Source: Phoronis australis (Eukaryota; Phoronida; Phoronidae). Taken from it: DNA of 62,000 nt. The stretch covers positions 959,598-1,021,597 of the forward strand of contig NMRA01000015.1 in the NCBI GenBank assembly GCA_002633005.1, read 5' to 3'. Positions 1 to 12,800 of this stretch are shown piece after piece (position 1 is the stretch's first letter; each line of letters opens with the position of its first letter). A program made the position numbers and the translations under genes. The notes under the pieces are model-generated. The model was not told where the DNA came from, made no database searches, and saw nothing but the letters and a program-made list of their open reading frames with translations.

Positions 1-1119
1 GAAAATCGTCGAAAGCGTTTTTTTTCTTACGTACGTTGAGCTGCCGGTAACACCGGTCTGTGTCACGGGGCGCGCGGAATATTGAAAAATGCATTTTTTG
101 TAAATTAAATTCATCATTTCTGAAATTACTGATGGCCTATTTCTTTGATAAGTCAGCCGTTAATATTAAGAGAAGTGGTAATCATTTCATGCTTTTTAAA
201 TTTTGCCAACACTTTCTTAATTCTGACCGATCCCGTCGAACCCGTCCAAAATAACATTCTGGCCGTCCAACAGAAAGCCGTTGCGTAAACAGTTGCTTGG
301 GAGTCCGATTATTTTACGCTTTGAAACGTACAGTTGTATATTTTGGCGAATAAAATCTTTTAATGTGTATGACATGTGACTTCCGTGTGAAACGCGCAGT
401 CGTATATAGCTCTTCTAAATTACGAAATCAGAACCTAGGGTCTCGTGGTCTAGAGGTTTAGAGCGAAGATACCACATTTTACGGCCAAGGTACGATACCC
501 GGTGTCTATAGCTAAGTTTTGGAGTAACAAATTTGTAATGAGAACTTGCTGAAACAAATAATCGTGGAGAGTGGAAAAAAGTTAGAAAATTAATAAACGT
601 AGAGACCCGAATAAGCATCGTATGGACCGGAAAACGAGTCTGAAAAAAATAATCGTATATATACGACTATTCGGAACTCGAGAGTAGGATTTCTTTCCCT
701 TATACATATTCTCTTCGTTCGTCCAGGTGTGACCCTGTCAGCCAACTTTCAAGCACTAGGGAACTCTGTAGTACTTTAGTGATTGGCTTACTCCGGAAGT
801 CATAGAGATCAGCCTTGATGTGATTTAAAAATTTAAATGCAATCAAAACGGAAATGGCTCATTTCTCAATTTTGTTAAAGGAACGAAGGATTATTCAGAA
901 AGAAATGTTGATTGCAAGAGTAAATTGGTGAAATTGGAATGATTCAAAGACTTAAACTGCCTCCAAATGTTCCCATCTACATTTGAAAGTTACAATAATT
1001 TAACTTTAATAGTTTATCCAGGAGTTTAGCATAATTTGCAGAAAATCTTCCAGTGTATAGGCTACACGAGCTCTTGACTTGAGTTGTGTTAATGAGTACC
1101 AAGTGTAGTTAGTCAATAT
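1..1119. other. non-coding stretch, no gene recognised
   Basis: AT-rich sequence with only short random reading frames. The one structure seen is a tRNA-like segment near 440-505, listed separately. No exon with family resemblance and no long repeat was found. Confidence 0.5.
439..510 (+). pseudogene. tRNA-like fossil (tRNA pseudogene or SINE head)
   Basis: Positions 446-456 read TGGTCTAGAGG, a perfect match to the Pol III A-box consensus TRGYNNARNGG. Positions 489-499 read GGTACGATACC, two mismatches from the B box GGTTCGANTCC. The spacing of about 33 nt is that of a tRNA gene. I see no good acceptor stem, so a decayed tRNA-derived SINE or tRNA pseudogene is more likely than a working tRNA. 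Confidence 0.45.
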
Positions 1120-1613
1120 CGGGGCTTGGAATTTTCCGCGGAAACGCGGATTTCCGCTTTTTTCAAATGTTCTGTCCGCGCATTTTATTATATTTCCGCG
1201 TAAAAAAATCGGATATGATATAAAATTTCCGCGGCAAATTCCTTTCTTACCGCGGCGTTGCAGACGACGTTCCCCTTGAAAAGCGGAAGTTGCTCTTTAT
1301 GTTTCGGAGGAACGTAAATTGTCAACATTGCCGGGGCATCTGGGATAGCGTGGTGGGATTTTCAATGGCGTCTCGTGTTATTGTAAACCACGGCGACAAA
1401 TACTACGGCTCTGCAGCCAAAAATGTGTGCGTTGGGAGTGTACCGTCGAGCTAAAAGGACGCAGACGCATGCTACTGATGGTGGTAACATTTTTTTTTTT
1501 TAATCCTCCCGATTTTTGTCGGAAAGGTTCACATCGACCATTTCAAGGCTGGGTAGCGCGCATGATTTGGACCGTAAAAGTTTCTGCGTTCTGCAACATA
1601 CAACTATTCCAAC
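1120..1613 (+). mobile_element. hAT-like MITE, copy 1
   Basis: This copy begins CGGGGCTTGGAAT, one base from the 13-bp terminal repeat of copy 2, and shares its GC-rich left part (repeated TTCCGCG motifs) and its centre around ATGGCGTCTCGTG almost base for base. The right end has decayed: only ATTCCAA remains near 1606-1612. No target-site duplication is visible. It is non-autonomous; no transposase frame was recognised. Confidence 0.7.
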
Positions 1614-2665
1614 TTTTAATAAACACGTACTGTATGCCACAGGAGAATACCTTGAGTAGACGCCCAGCACATCCTAATGAAGCCTGTACGTCTAACTATC
1701 CTTAACACTGGCAAAGCTATCAAGGTTACGCTGCTATAGTTCCTTTCGAGGTAAACGTCAAATAGATGGTTCCCGCTTCAAACCACCTGCTGTGAACCAG
1801 TTTTTACTGAATAACAATCATTACCGTTATTTAGTGAACACTGTAGTGGGAACCGTCCATTCAAATTTTACCCCTTTCAAATGTAAATGGGGACCTTTGG
1901 AGGTAGTTGAAGTTCTTAAATCCTTCCAACTTGTACAAGTTTTTCTGCAATTCTTTTTTGTGAGTAGTCCTTTTCTCCGTCGAAGAAATTGAACACAATG
2001 CCATTACAGTTAACGTGCTTGTGGAAACGTATTAAAGGTTATGGAAGGTCGCCCATCTGCCAACCTTACCGAGAGGCATCAGCACAGACGGAGGGCCTGT
2101 GTTGCCTCAGAAGTGTTTTATATCTGCGCATGTGCGAGCTTAAATCAGAGCAGCAAAGGCATTTGGTGAACAGACATTTAAAATCATCAGCAGGTGTCAT
2201 TAGATGTACGCAACATATTGTTCATGTTTTAGCCTGTTATGGCTGGGACATTCAAATCTGTTCTCCGTTTTCACAGTCACGTGACTTTCTGTTGTAAATG
2301 AGTTTGTACACGCACATATTTCCCTATGTAACACCTCCAAAGGATAATTTTAATCTATCAAAATTCCTGAGGTACTTCAGATGCCGTCATTCTAGAACAT
2401 ACTTTATTCAGTGATCAAATATGGCCGTCCCTGGGAGTTAGTTTCATCCATTGACTGATGGGCGTATGACGGAATTCTCAAAGTCAGGGACCTGCTAGTG
2501 CTGTATGTAATAAACTACCTAAAGTTGTGAGCGGAGCATCTGTGTAACCTGCGAAATTAATCGAGCCGTACATACCAGCTTCGTTAGCTAAACGGCGTCG
2601 ATGTAAACAATTAGTGTCAGCAGAACTGTCGCAATGTAGCGCTGATGCATGGAGTGTAGGTTTGT
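1614..2665. other. non-coding spacer between two MITE copies
   Basis: I see no recognisable gene or repeat between the two direct-orientation copies. The short open frames show no family resemblance. Confidence 0.4.
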
Positions 2666-2672
2666 ACCTGTT

Positions 2673-3171
2673 CAGGGCTTGGAATTTTCCGCGGAAACGC
2701 GGATTTCCGCTTTTTTCAAATGTTCTGTCCGCGCATTTTAGTATATTTCCGCGTAAAAAAAATCGGATTTGATATAAAATTTCCGCGGCAAATTCCTTTC
2801 TTACCATGGCGTTGCAGACGACGTTCACCTCGAAAAGCGGAAGTTGCTCTTTATGTTTCGGAGGAACGTAAATTGTCAACATTGCCGGGGCAGCTGGGAT
2901 AGCGTGGTGGGATTTTCAATGGCGTCTCGTGTTATTGTAAACCGCGGCGACACATACTACGGTTCTGCAGCCAAAAATGTGTGGGTTGGGAGTGGACGGA
3001 CGAGCTAAAAGGACGCAGACGCATGCTACTGATGGTGGTAACGTTTTTTTTTAGTCCCCGATTTTTGTCGGGGAAAGGTTCACATCGACCATTTCAAGAC
3101 TGCATGGTAGCGCGCATGATTTGGGCCGTAAAAGTGTCCGCGTTTTTTGTCATTGGTCATTCCAAGCCCTG
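2673..3171 (+). mobile_element. hAT-like MITE, copy 2 (intact ends)
   Basis: A 499-bp element with perfect 13-bp inverted ends: CAGGGCTTGGAAT at 2673-2685 and ATTCCAAGCCCTG at 3159-3171. Both ends are flanked by ACCTGTT (2666-2672 and 3172-3178), a 7-bp exact target duplication. CAGGG...CCCTG ends are typical of hAT elements, although hAT duplications are usually 8 bp. It is too short to encode a transposase, so it is non-autonomous. Related copies lie at 1120, 14540 and 52420. Confidence 0.8.
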
Positions 3172-3178
3172 ACCTGTT

Positions 3179-6100
3179 ACAGAGTTGTATCTGTACCATA
3201 GGATTTCAGCCTCTGTATAGCCTCCAGGTGACGTTCTTTTGGAAAAAGGTGATGAAGTCTCTTTTTTCTAAGCTCTTGTCAACCGCAGCACCCTCATTCA
3301 ACCGAGGGCTTTAAGCTATGTTGTAAACTTTGTCGACGGGTTGGCTACTGTGAGACAAGTTCGTCTCTGTTCATATGTGATGAACTAGAAATATTTTAAG
3401 CGCAAAAAATGAGAAAACTGACATCGTGCTTGCATTTTTCATACTTGTGCCCAGTATCAGGTTTCTTAGTTTCCAAATTAGCCACTATGATACGACTCGT
3501 AAATCCCTGTATTATAAGCCTCCTGTAATGTCAGCAAGGCTGTTATTCCCCATACAGTGTATTACACTGACATTTTGCACTTAATGTTATTACTAGTACG
3601 AGTAAGACAGCAGATGGAATTGTGTTTGACTGTCTGCTCTGTATTCTCCTTTCTTAATAAAATTACGCATCTGAATCCAGCCAGAGTTTAATTATGTGTA
3701 TCTGTTAGTGGCAGGTTCTTGTCTGGTTGGGTGGGATTTCAAAGATCGGGCATTTTGTAATGGTTCTGGGGGATCTGGACTTGACTAGCAGCAATGGAGA
3801 AATCCTACAAGGCAAAACTCCGCTTTCCTCTTAATATATGTAAGATTTCTCTATGTTATTGCGAAAGCTGTGCTGTGTGACTACATTTAATTGTCATTGA
3901 TATCCCTGCCACTGCTCCGTTTGAACAGAGGGGATTTCACAGAAATAAGCTCTGATGTAAGGGACACAGAATCCCTGAAAGGCCATTTGTTGCTTTGTGT
4001 TATTTTGGCAGTGGGTTTCACTTTGGTTTGACATTTTCATAGAAGTATATCTACAATTTAGGTAATCTTCAAAGATTTTTTTCTCCCACAGGAGACTTCC
4101 TATTGATAGGATTGTATGACTACTATTTCTATTGACTACTACTGATAGGGTAATTGTCACTTTTACAGGAATCCTGGATTTTGAGAACCGGTTTGATGCC
4201 CTAAGTGGAGAAAACTGGAACTCAAAATGCAGAACTTCTGAAAGTGCATATGTATTTTGGCTAAAACTGTTTTTGCAGTGCAGTTTTTTATGCTTTGTTA
4301 TAAAAGTCAGAGTTGTAGTGACATTTAAAAAAAAAAGAAATATTAAAGTCCACTAAAGTCTTAAGGGAGTAAATTGTCTATCCTTTGGCTAGAAATGTCT
4401 TGAATCCTTTCTGTGACCGTTGTTTGTGCCCACAATGTCTGAACTATTAAACTCTACAAACCTCTGTAGTGTTGGTGTGTTTTAGTTCACTTGAACTAAA
4501 TGTATGACATGGTATCGGTCACATGTACCCTTTGTTATACTTAACAGAACTTTTGGCCTGTGTTAGGTTTCAGTTGTCCTGATCAGACTCCCCTAATAAC
4601 AATAAGTGTACATAGTTGTGGTATTGTTTTGCACTGACCGTAGATTTCTATGCATAAGTACACTGACCAGTATTTATTATAACATTTTTAGTTTTCCACT
4701 TAGTGAATGTGTACCACAAGGCCTGCAGGAGTCTGTTTAGGATAACCTCTGACCTGACCTTTCTCATGAAGATCATGTGATGTTTGTCTTCATGCCATGC
4801 CTCAATGGTCAGTGGGTCAGTTCCCTTTGGTCAGTCATTGTAAAACTACAGATTGTAAGCTGTTGTTTACAAGAACTCTTGAATCTAATTCTCTTGTCCA
4901 GAGTCATGCTGTAGTCTATGAGAGATGAGATGTTCCAACAGTTGACTTGGTTATGAAAAGTTGGGTTACAAATGTATAGCAGGAAATATTTTGGTTAGGG
5001 GATTGATTCACTGCAGTACTTAGTTTGGAAGACTCCAAAAGAGGTCTCTGTATTTCACAAATGTTCAGTAATGTTATAATAATAAGGTTGTTATTAAAAT
5101 AATGATAATGTTATCAATACTTTCAAGGAAATGTGCTGCTAAGTTATTAACACTGCTCCATGTGGTATCTGACTTCGCTTTGATGAACAGTTTTTTTCTA
5201 ATCGTTATTGATTAGTTATTAAGTAAGTTTTCATCTCAAATGGAAGTTTCATTAGCATCTGCCTACACTGTTGATTCACTGACTTCGGGGTGAAGCTGTA
5301 AGAGGTGGTTGTAGGCTGTGCCAGGTCTGAGCATGTGTGTGTGTGTGGTGCAGCACAGTAGGTGTAGTGTACAGAGAGGTGGCTCACTGGGTGAGGCACA
5401 GCCAGGTGACATCTCTCACTTGTTAAATTGAGTACAGCTGTTACCGGTACTGTGATTGAACACTGGTTTGGAAAACAGCTTTCCTGAACTTTAAATGACT
5501 TTCTGATTTACTGGTATTTTCGATTTAGCACTGTTATGCACTTTGCTCAGTGGCATTTCCATTGGGGAAATTGTCTACAAAAAATAAAGCATTCACTGAG
5601 AATTATGTCTGTACTATTCCAAGGTAGTGCCACTAAAATATCTTTTGTGCCCATTAACACTGGTAAATTGTGTTATACAGAAAGTGGCATGTTTAATAGT
5701 AAAACATTTATTTTTGCGTAAATAATTTTGTTTGAATATAAACAATAGTTGAGAAATTTCCGATTTGAAATTCCGTTGTTGACTACTATGGCTTAGTGAA
5801 TCCCTGTTAGAAATGGGAGTTTGTCTTATTAGATGAAACTGTTGATCCTGACTGATGACACGTTTACTAATACTTAGTCTATGCGCAAATTCAAACAAAA
5901 TAAAAGTTTATTGTTTTAGTTATCATTCTACCCATGACCAAAATTGATTTGTGACTACTCGGAAATTGACCAATCGCAGGAAATTACCACGCGATTACCA
6001 ATGTAAGGATAGAGTCTCTCATGTTTAAGTTGCCACGAGCCTAGGTGGATACCTCGTTTTCAAACGCTGCCAAATGAGTGTTTTTTGAGGGGTTAACTTC

Positions 6101-6612
6101 TTCAGTCCCATAACTTTATCAGAGTAGTGCTCTAGGTTGAACTTCTTGTTTCAAACTGTAGATATGCTGTACTTTACTTTACTTTATTGCGGGGTCAGGT
6201 TTTATTGTCTGTGTTCAGTCACTTACATGTGTGATTTGTTGGACCTACAGTCAGGGGGGTTGTACCTAACAGTCGGGGGAGGGGGTTGACTGTAACAGTC
6301 TATCTGTGAGAAATAAATCAATTTACTTGCTTCTAACTTTAGTTGCTTCTAGCTTTTTGTTTAAATCAATCTGTTTAGTTTGTTTGGACATGGTTTACCT
6401 TGATGCTTCAAATAGAAACAACCCTGATCTCTAATGGAAGTTTAAACATGCTGCATAACTTTAGGAACTTTAATAGAAGCCAGTGGCTGAATATACTAGT
6501 GCTTCTAATCGTCACAACTCATGCACTCAAGACTTTCCAGTTATCATCACTGTTGTAGTTAGTTACAGCTTGCGTACAATATAAAATTCTTATTGGTCCA
6601 TCTGTCTTCTAG
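3179..6612. other. presumed vigilin 5' region and first intron
   Basis: No coding exon was found. An acceptor-like TTCTAG ends at 6612, just before the exon that carries the vigilin start codon. One or more non-coding first exons and the promoter therefore probably lie in this stretch or further upstream; I could not place them. Confidence 0.4.
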
Positions 6613-6648
6613 TGAGTACTGCACCGACTTGGAACTGTTAAACCGACC

Positions 6649-6837
6649 ATGAGTTCGGATATGATGAATCCAGATGGTAGCGTAGACACTCAGGCCTACG
6701 ACCCCGACTATGAACTGCCAACCTACGAAGAGGCATTCCCGGCACTGGCTCCAGGAGGCAGTGTTCAGCCGACTGTCAATCACGGCCAGTGGACGCACAC
6801 GCCTAAAATGAGTGTCAAGAGATCTGCTTTGACTCAG
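6649..6837 (+). CDS. HDLBP: vigilin coding exon 1 (start codon)
   Basis: Encodes residues 1-63, acidic and low in structure, ending in SALTQ before GTAAGG. The context ACCATGAG is a good Kozak site. The upstream part of the exon (from about 6613) is 5' UTR. Confidence 0.92.
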
Positions 6838-9800
6838 GTAAGGCCCACATGCCGGCAATTAGTGATTAAAAATCGCCTTTGCCTTGAGGCAATTTTTACA
6901 ATTTTAAGCATTTTAGTATAATTTATTAAGAAACTGACATTTAGCTCTCTACAAAGGATTGGTTGAATATGCAATTACTGTTACCAATGGCAACACTGTG
7001 CTTCCACTTATTTATTAATCTTGTGAATTCACTTGTTCTTCATGTCCGTCATTGATATTCTCATGTACAGATGGTTTCTTACTCAACAAGTGCAAGAAAC
7101 AACTGATTTTAACTGCTTGTGTTGCCTCTAGGGGGCAGTGAGTGAAGTGCTGGACACCTGTTGTTACTTTGTCGTTAACGGTTGACCACCATATGTTTGT
7201 GTGTCATCGATATTTTGCTAAGTATTCCTGATTATGCTGGTCTTTAGGAACACTTTTTCGTAACCATGAGTAGCGACACCTGTCTGCATTGCTTGTGAAT
7301 GTCAAAAAGAACTGCTGTAAGTTGCACCAGGACCTAAGGTCTGAATTCTGACTCTTGAAAGTTAACCAATCACTTGGAGTACATTTTGGATTTGTTGTGT
7401 TTAAGAGTCGAATTTCGATTGCAGAAATTGGACTTTAGGCTCAGAAATACCTTATTCATGATTAACATCTGTTTTTTGTCACTCGGGCAGGTTTTCCGTG
7501 TGCCACTCGAGGAGCGTCGGTACAAAGAGATGCACGAAGGATTTGGTGACTCTGGGGAGCAAGCCAAGATATGCCAGGAGATTATGACCAAGAACAGTAG
7601 GCATTTGTTCATAAATAGTTCAGAATCAGTCTTGGTGTACTGTTCACTGACATTGATAGCAAAATTGGGTATTGTATGTATGTACTTTGAATTGAGATAA
7701 TGCATTTTGCCATGTAAACACCCAAAGGTATTATTGTATCACAATTCAGGCAAGGGACAGGCATTACATCGGGCATGGCTGTTTATACATGTTTGTGCGT
7801 TCACTACTGGAGTATACATCCAACAGACAGTGCAAGCCCCCACACACCTCTCAATTAGATGCCAACAAGTGTTGCTGTATAAACCTACCCAGATAATCCG
7901 TATTTTTATTTTGAATTGCGACTTTTCTTGCAATATGTTTTCAAAAAGTCTTGTGATCGTACAAAGTTCAGTCACTGCTTACTGCAAACCGCCACTCTGA
8001 TTAACTCCACTGCTAGGTTAAACCAGGGTGATTAGTTCTAAAATTCCATTTCTTTTCCGTTTTAAGGCAAATTTTTAAAAGACTCCCGCCCTTGGAGGTC
8101 TGGGATGTCGGATCATTATCGGACCAAGTTTGGCTCCTTGAGGGGTTGGCATTAAAACGAGCTCCTCTGGGCTCTTAACGAATTTCACTCAAACGTTGGA
8201 GGTGGTTTTAAAATGGACAGAATGCTGTAGTTACGCTGTGTGAAGTTGGTCGGAGCTCAAAGTTAATGTAAACTAAGGTGCAAATAACACAAGTTTTTAC
8301 TTCACAATTTTGAACGAAGCAACACACGAGTGTATCTGTTCAAGGTTGGTTTTTAACTTGTAAATACTAAAACTTATTTGTAAAATTATTTATTGTGCAT
8401 TCAAAAGAAGACAGGAACAGTGTTGAGATAGTACATAGGTTTACTCGTATACTACTTTTATTACAACTTTTATTTTGTTATATTTCGTAAGCAGCCAATA
8501 ACCCAGGTTACTGGAATAAACTGTATACAATGAACCTATGTGTTTGTCTACTGTTCAACTCTGTCGTATCTGTTTGTAGATGTTGCCATTGAGATGAGTC
8601 TGGCCAAGGACCAGAGTCTGACCGTAGTCATCACGGGCAAGGCGGACAATGTGATGCAGGCTAGACGACAGGTGATGAATCAGCTGCAGACACAGGTAAG
8701 TGACACTGTGAAGACGGAGGGGGGGTAATGGTGGTTGTAGGCAATAACTTAACTCTATACTCGGACTCCTCCATCGACTGTTGCGTGCTTCTCCCCTCTA
8801 TTAAAGACTCTGGTTAATTGAATTTGAAGTGGATTTGTCAAGATCAATGGCCTGTCTCTCAAAGACTTTGTAGTCAAAAGTTGTTTTTTATCCTGCGACT
8901 TTTAATTTGCTCTCAAGCAAGCTATGGATTTATATCTTTTGGGTTCAAGTTGTGGACAGATTTTCTGGCCTTGAGACTTAGCCTGATATTATGAAACAGG
9001 CTATAAAGCCATCCTTAGTCTGATTTTTAGCTACAAGTTGAAAGATAATAGACTTTGAAAAACAGTCCACAGTAGTGCATTTAAACACTTAGTCATAGTT
9101 TGAATCTTGATTCGAGTTTTAGGATCAGTGGTGCAACTGTGGGCTGTAATTTTTTAAAATATATTTTTAAGGGGGGTAACTTTGTCAGTGCTGCGTACTG
9201 CTCTCTACAAGGGTTCGGTGCATTTGCACCACATCCCCTTTAGCTCACTCAAGTTGAGTCAGAGTGCAGAATGGCAAGAAACACTTTGTACATTGGTCAT
9301 AATCCGCAAGCCAACACAAGATTTGAACTTGGACCTCACTAGCAAAATCCATTGTCCAAACTACTGTCTCCTTTAATGTTGAGGATGTGTCTAAAGAATG
9401 TTGATGTGATTACTGCTCATACAAGCTCTTGCCAACGTGTTGATTAGTTTGTTCAATTAGATTTAGCCTTCAGAATTCTATCGTGTTCAGTTTTGACTCA
9501 CCAGAGTAGATTTGAACGTTTGAGCTATCTTGTCTCTCTAATATGTACTTAATGATCAGTTCTCACTCGGTGTCGTGTAACCACAGGGGTTCATTAACAT
9601 TTAGTTCTCATCTACCCCACCAGGCGTCAGTGTTGCTGCAGATTCCCAAGGAGCACCACCGGTTCATCCTGGGCAAGAGTGGCAAGAACCTTCAACAGTT
9701 AGAGCTGGACACGGCCACCAAGATCAACATCCCGCGGCCTGACGAGAACTCGGACGGCATCCGCATCACAGGCACCAAGGAAGGTATCGACAAAGCCTCC

Positions 9801-12800
9801 CATGAGATTCAACTCATCTCCGCTGAGAAGGTGGGTCTGCGCTGTTTTGCTGTTTTATGTATGATCAAAATTGTACTAGTCTAACGGTCTCTGACCCGTT
9901 GGAGTAAAATGAAATAATGTTAAAACTGAAATTGATTTGAGCGGGTATTTTGTGTGTTGGTCATGCAGAATTTGTATTTCACTGAAGTTTTGAATAGATA
10001 TCTACTCTCAAGTGACCTTTGATTTGTACACTAACTTGTAGTCATTAAACCTTTGTTTAAAAACTCACTTCCACACTTTTGATTCTGTGTAGCAAATTCA
10101 TCAAGCTTGAAGAATTTTAGCTTCACCAGTTGTCAAATTTATGCATCTTCTCAATATTTTGAAGTTGTACTTCTGGCAGTGTAGGGTTTTCGGGGAGGGG
10201 GGGTAAAGTTGACAAAATCTCATTGATAATTTAAGTGTTATTTTTTATCCAATTCTCTGAGTTTTTACGTTAACTTCATCAAAGCCAAGGAAGTTTCAAC
10301 AACGTTTGTCAACATTGTTTGAAAACTACTGTCTCTTGAGAATACTGTTGAAATAGTAGTCACCTGATAATTGGGGTGATGCCGAGCGTTTTTCCAACTG
10401 TTTAATCATGTTTCAGTCTGCCAAGTTGGCATTTGAACGCCTGCCCATTCCGAAGATTTTCCACGTGTTCATCTGCGGCCCCAACAACTCGCAGCTAAAT
10501 GCGCTGCAGGAGAAGACGGGTGCACGCATCAACGTGCCGCCCCCTAGTGTCATGAAGGACGAGATCGTGGTGTCGGGTGAGAAGGAAGGTGTTCACACTG
10601 CCATACAGCAGATCAAGAAGGTCTATGAGGACAGGGTGAGTGGTGTGACGCCATAATGATACTGTCTGTCCTAATTTCATCTAAGATCTGCTGTAAGCCT
10701 GTAGCTACCTATTTGCACCCTTTTAGTAAGAAAGAATTTGTTAAACGCACGACAGTGTTGTCCACTGTCTTCAAGAGGTACTGTTGCTTGTAGTAATTCA
10801 ATGTCACTCTTGCACTGTTTTGTGGAGTTTCGTTTGGTGGGAAAGTGAACTCATGGAATTGTCCAGCAGAGGTCACTTCTGGCTAACGTGTTAAAACAAT
10901 GCTAGATGTTGTATTTTGATTCAGTTGCATTATGTTCAATTAATAAGTCTAGAGTATCTTGGCCGCAATTTTTTCTTGAGACAAGTTTTGTTGAACTCGA
11001 CATTCCATTTGTTTTTAATGGCCTTACTATATAAAAACTTTGATTGACCTGTCGCGAGCTCCGCCCCTTTGCGAAATGTCGACAAACAAACAATAAGTTT
11101 TACCCAGCAACATGTTGTTTGTCCGGTGAAATGGCAGCTTGGAAACGAAGGTGTGTCAAGAATACTGTGTTCTGATTGGTCAGTTAAAGTCCTGGCAATT
11201 GGTCAATTGGCGACAAGTTGAATTATTGCTGAATGTGCCAGCAACTCAAGTCACAGGCCATGCGTGCATGCTCCATTCTCAAATATGAAGTTTGTTAATA
11301 TCAGTAAACTCGGAACCGTTTCCTTGAGTCGCTGATGGTAAAGGAAATGGAATCTTGTCACAGGAAGGAATGTTATGGGAGTGCAAGTCGAAATTGGATT
11401 TTCATTTTTATCCAGCTAAACGGGGCAAACTGCAGCTGTTACATTATGTATGCTGCTTCGGTACATTTTGGGTGACACTATCACCACCTGCCAACGGCCA
11501 CTTCCAATGTTGAAGTTCCCTTAGTGGAAAAGCAAAGACAAGATTGGTTGATGGCAGGCGCATAGTCTTACTGTTGATTATTCCACACATGCTAGTGCGA
11601 GAGTGGTGGCTCAGCAGGGAGTGTCTAATCGAACATGCGTGTGTATTCTTTTCACTCTTGGCTTTTGATCTCACATTGCTTTGCTTGTTCTCGTTTACAG
11701 AAGCAGAAGTGTCAGACGGTGTCAGTGGAGGTGCGCAAGTCGCAGCATAAGTACGTGATCGGGCCCCGTGGTGCCAACCGAGAGGACATCCTGAGGGAGT
11801 ATGGTGTCTCCGTGGAGGTGCCACCCCTCGACAGTCCCTCGGAGACCATCACACTGCGCGGTGACTCTGACAAGCTAGGACCAGCACTCACCATGGTTTA
11901 TTCTAAGGTGAGGCTTCAGTAAGATCTGTTTGGGACCAAAATGATAATAAAAATATTAAAAATTCTCATTGATGTTTATGTGAGTTTTCCTACACACTAA
12001 ATATCGCCTTTCAGCCATTCCTAGGAAGGTCCATTTAGTTAGTCAGATTTAGTTGAAATAGTTCCATTCAACAACATTGAGCAACATATTTTCAGTAGTA
12101 ATGTAAACAGTACCTTTTTCTGATATTATTTGCAAAGTTGATGGAAGAATGATTGGAATTCTGTTGATAATTATATTTTGTCAGGTGTAGCAACTATTTA
12201 GACTTGTCTCAAGATTGAGGTATTCTGACCAAATATGTTCAATTTCTATCGTGATTTCAGTCAAAGTTGTTTATTTGCAGGCCAACAGTGTTGTCATTGC
12301 TGAGGTAGAAGCCCCCGCGTGGCTGCACAGATTCATCATAGGACGGAAGGGGGCCAACATTCGCAAGATTACTCAGGACTTGCCCAAGGTAAACATGACC
12401 TTTCCTCGCCCGCTTTCCTTCAATATGTCCCTGTTTTTCTGCCCTCAGTGATACTTGTTCTGCTGGTTTTTCGCGGCTCCTTCAATTTCAACTTTGTGTC
12501 AACAGATACATCTCATCGTATCAAAATGGGTGCATTATTTTTGACTTACTATCATCTGTAGTGCACTGGTGTGAGCGCAGCTGAACCAGTTGCATTAATT
12601 ATGGAAATAAGAATGAGGAATGCATGAAAACTGGTGAAATGCAATCTGTGTGATAACTTCTCATGATTACATTCGCAAGACAAGTAGTTCACCAGGTAGC
12701 CATGGGGAGGCGCTTTAATGGTGAGCTCTTCCACAGTATTCACTTCGAAGTTCTTACAAGCATGGTTTCACATCAGGTGGTGTTTTGTTTATTGACATAC

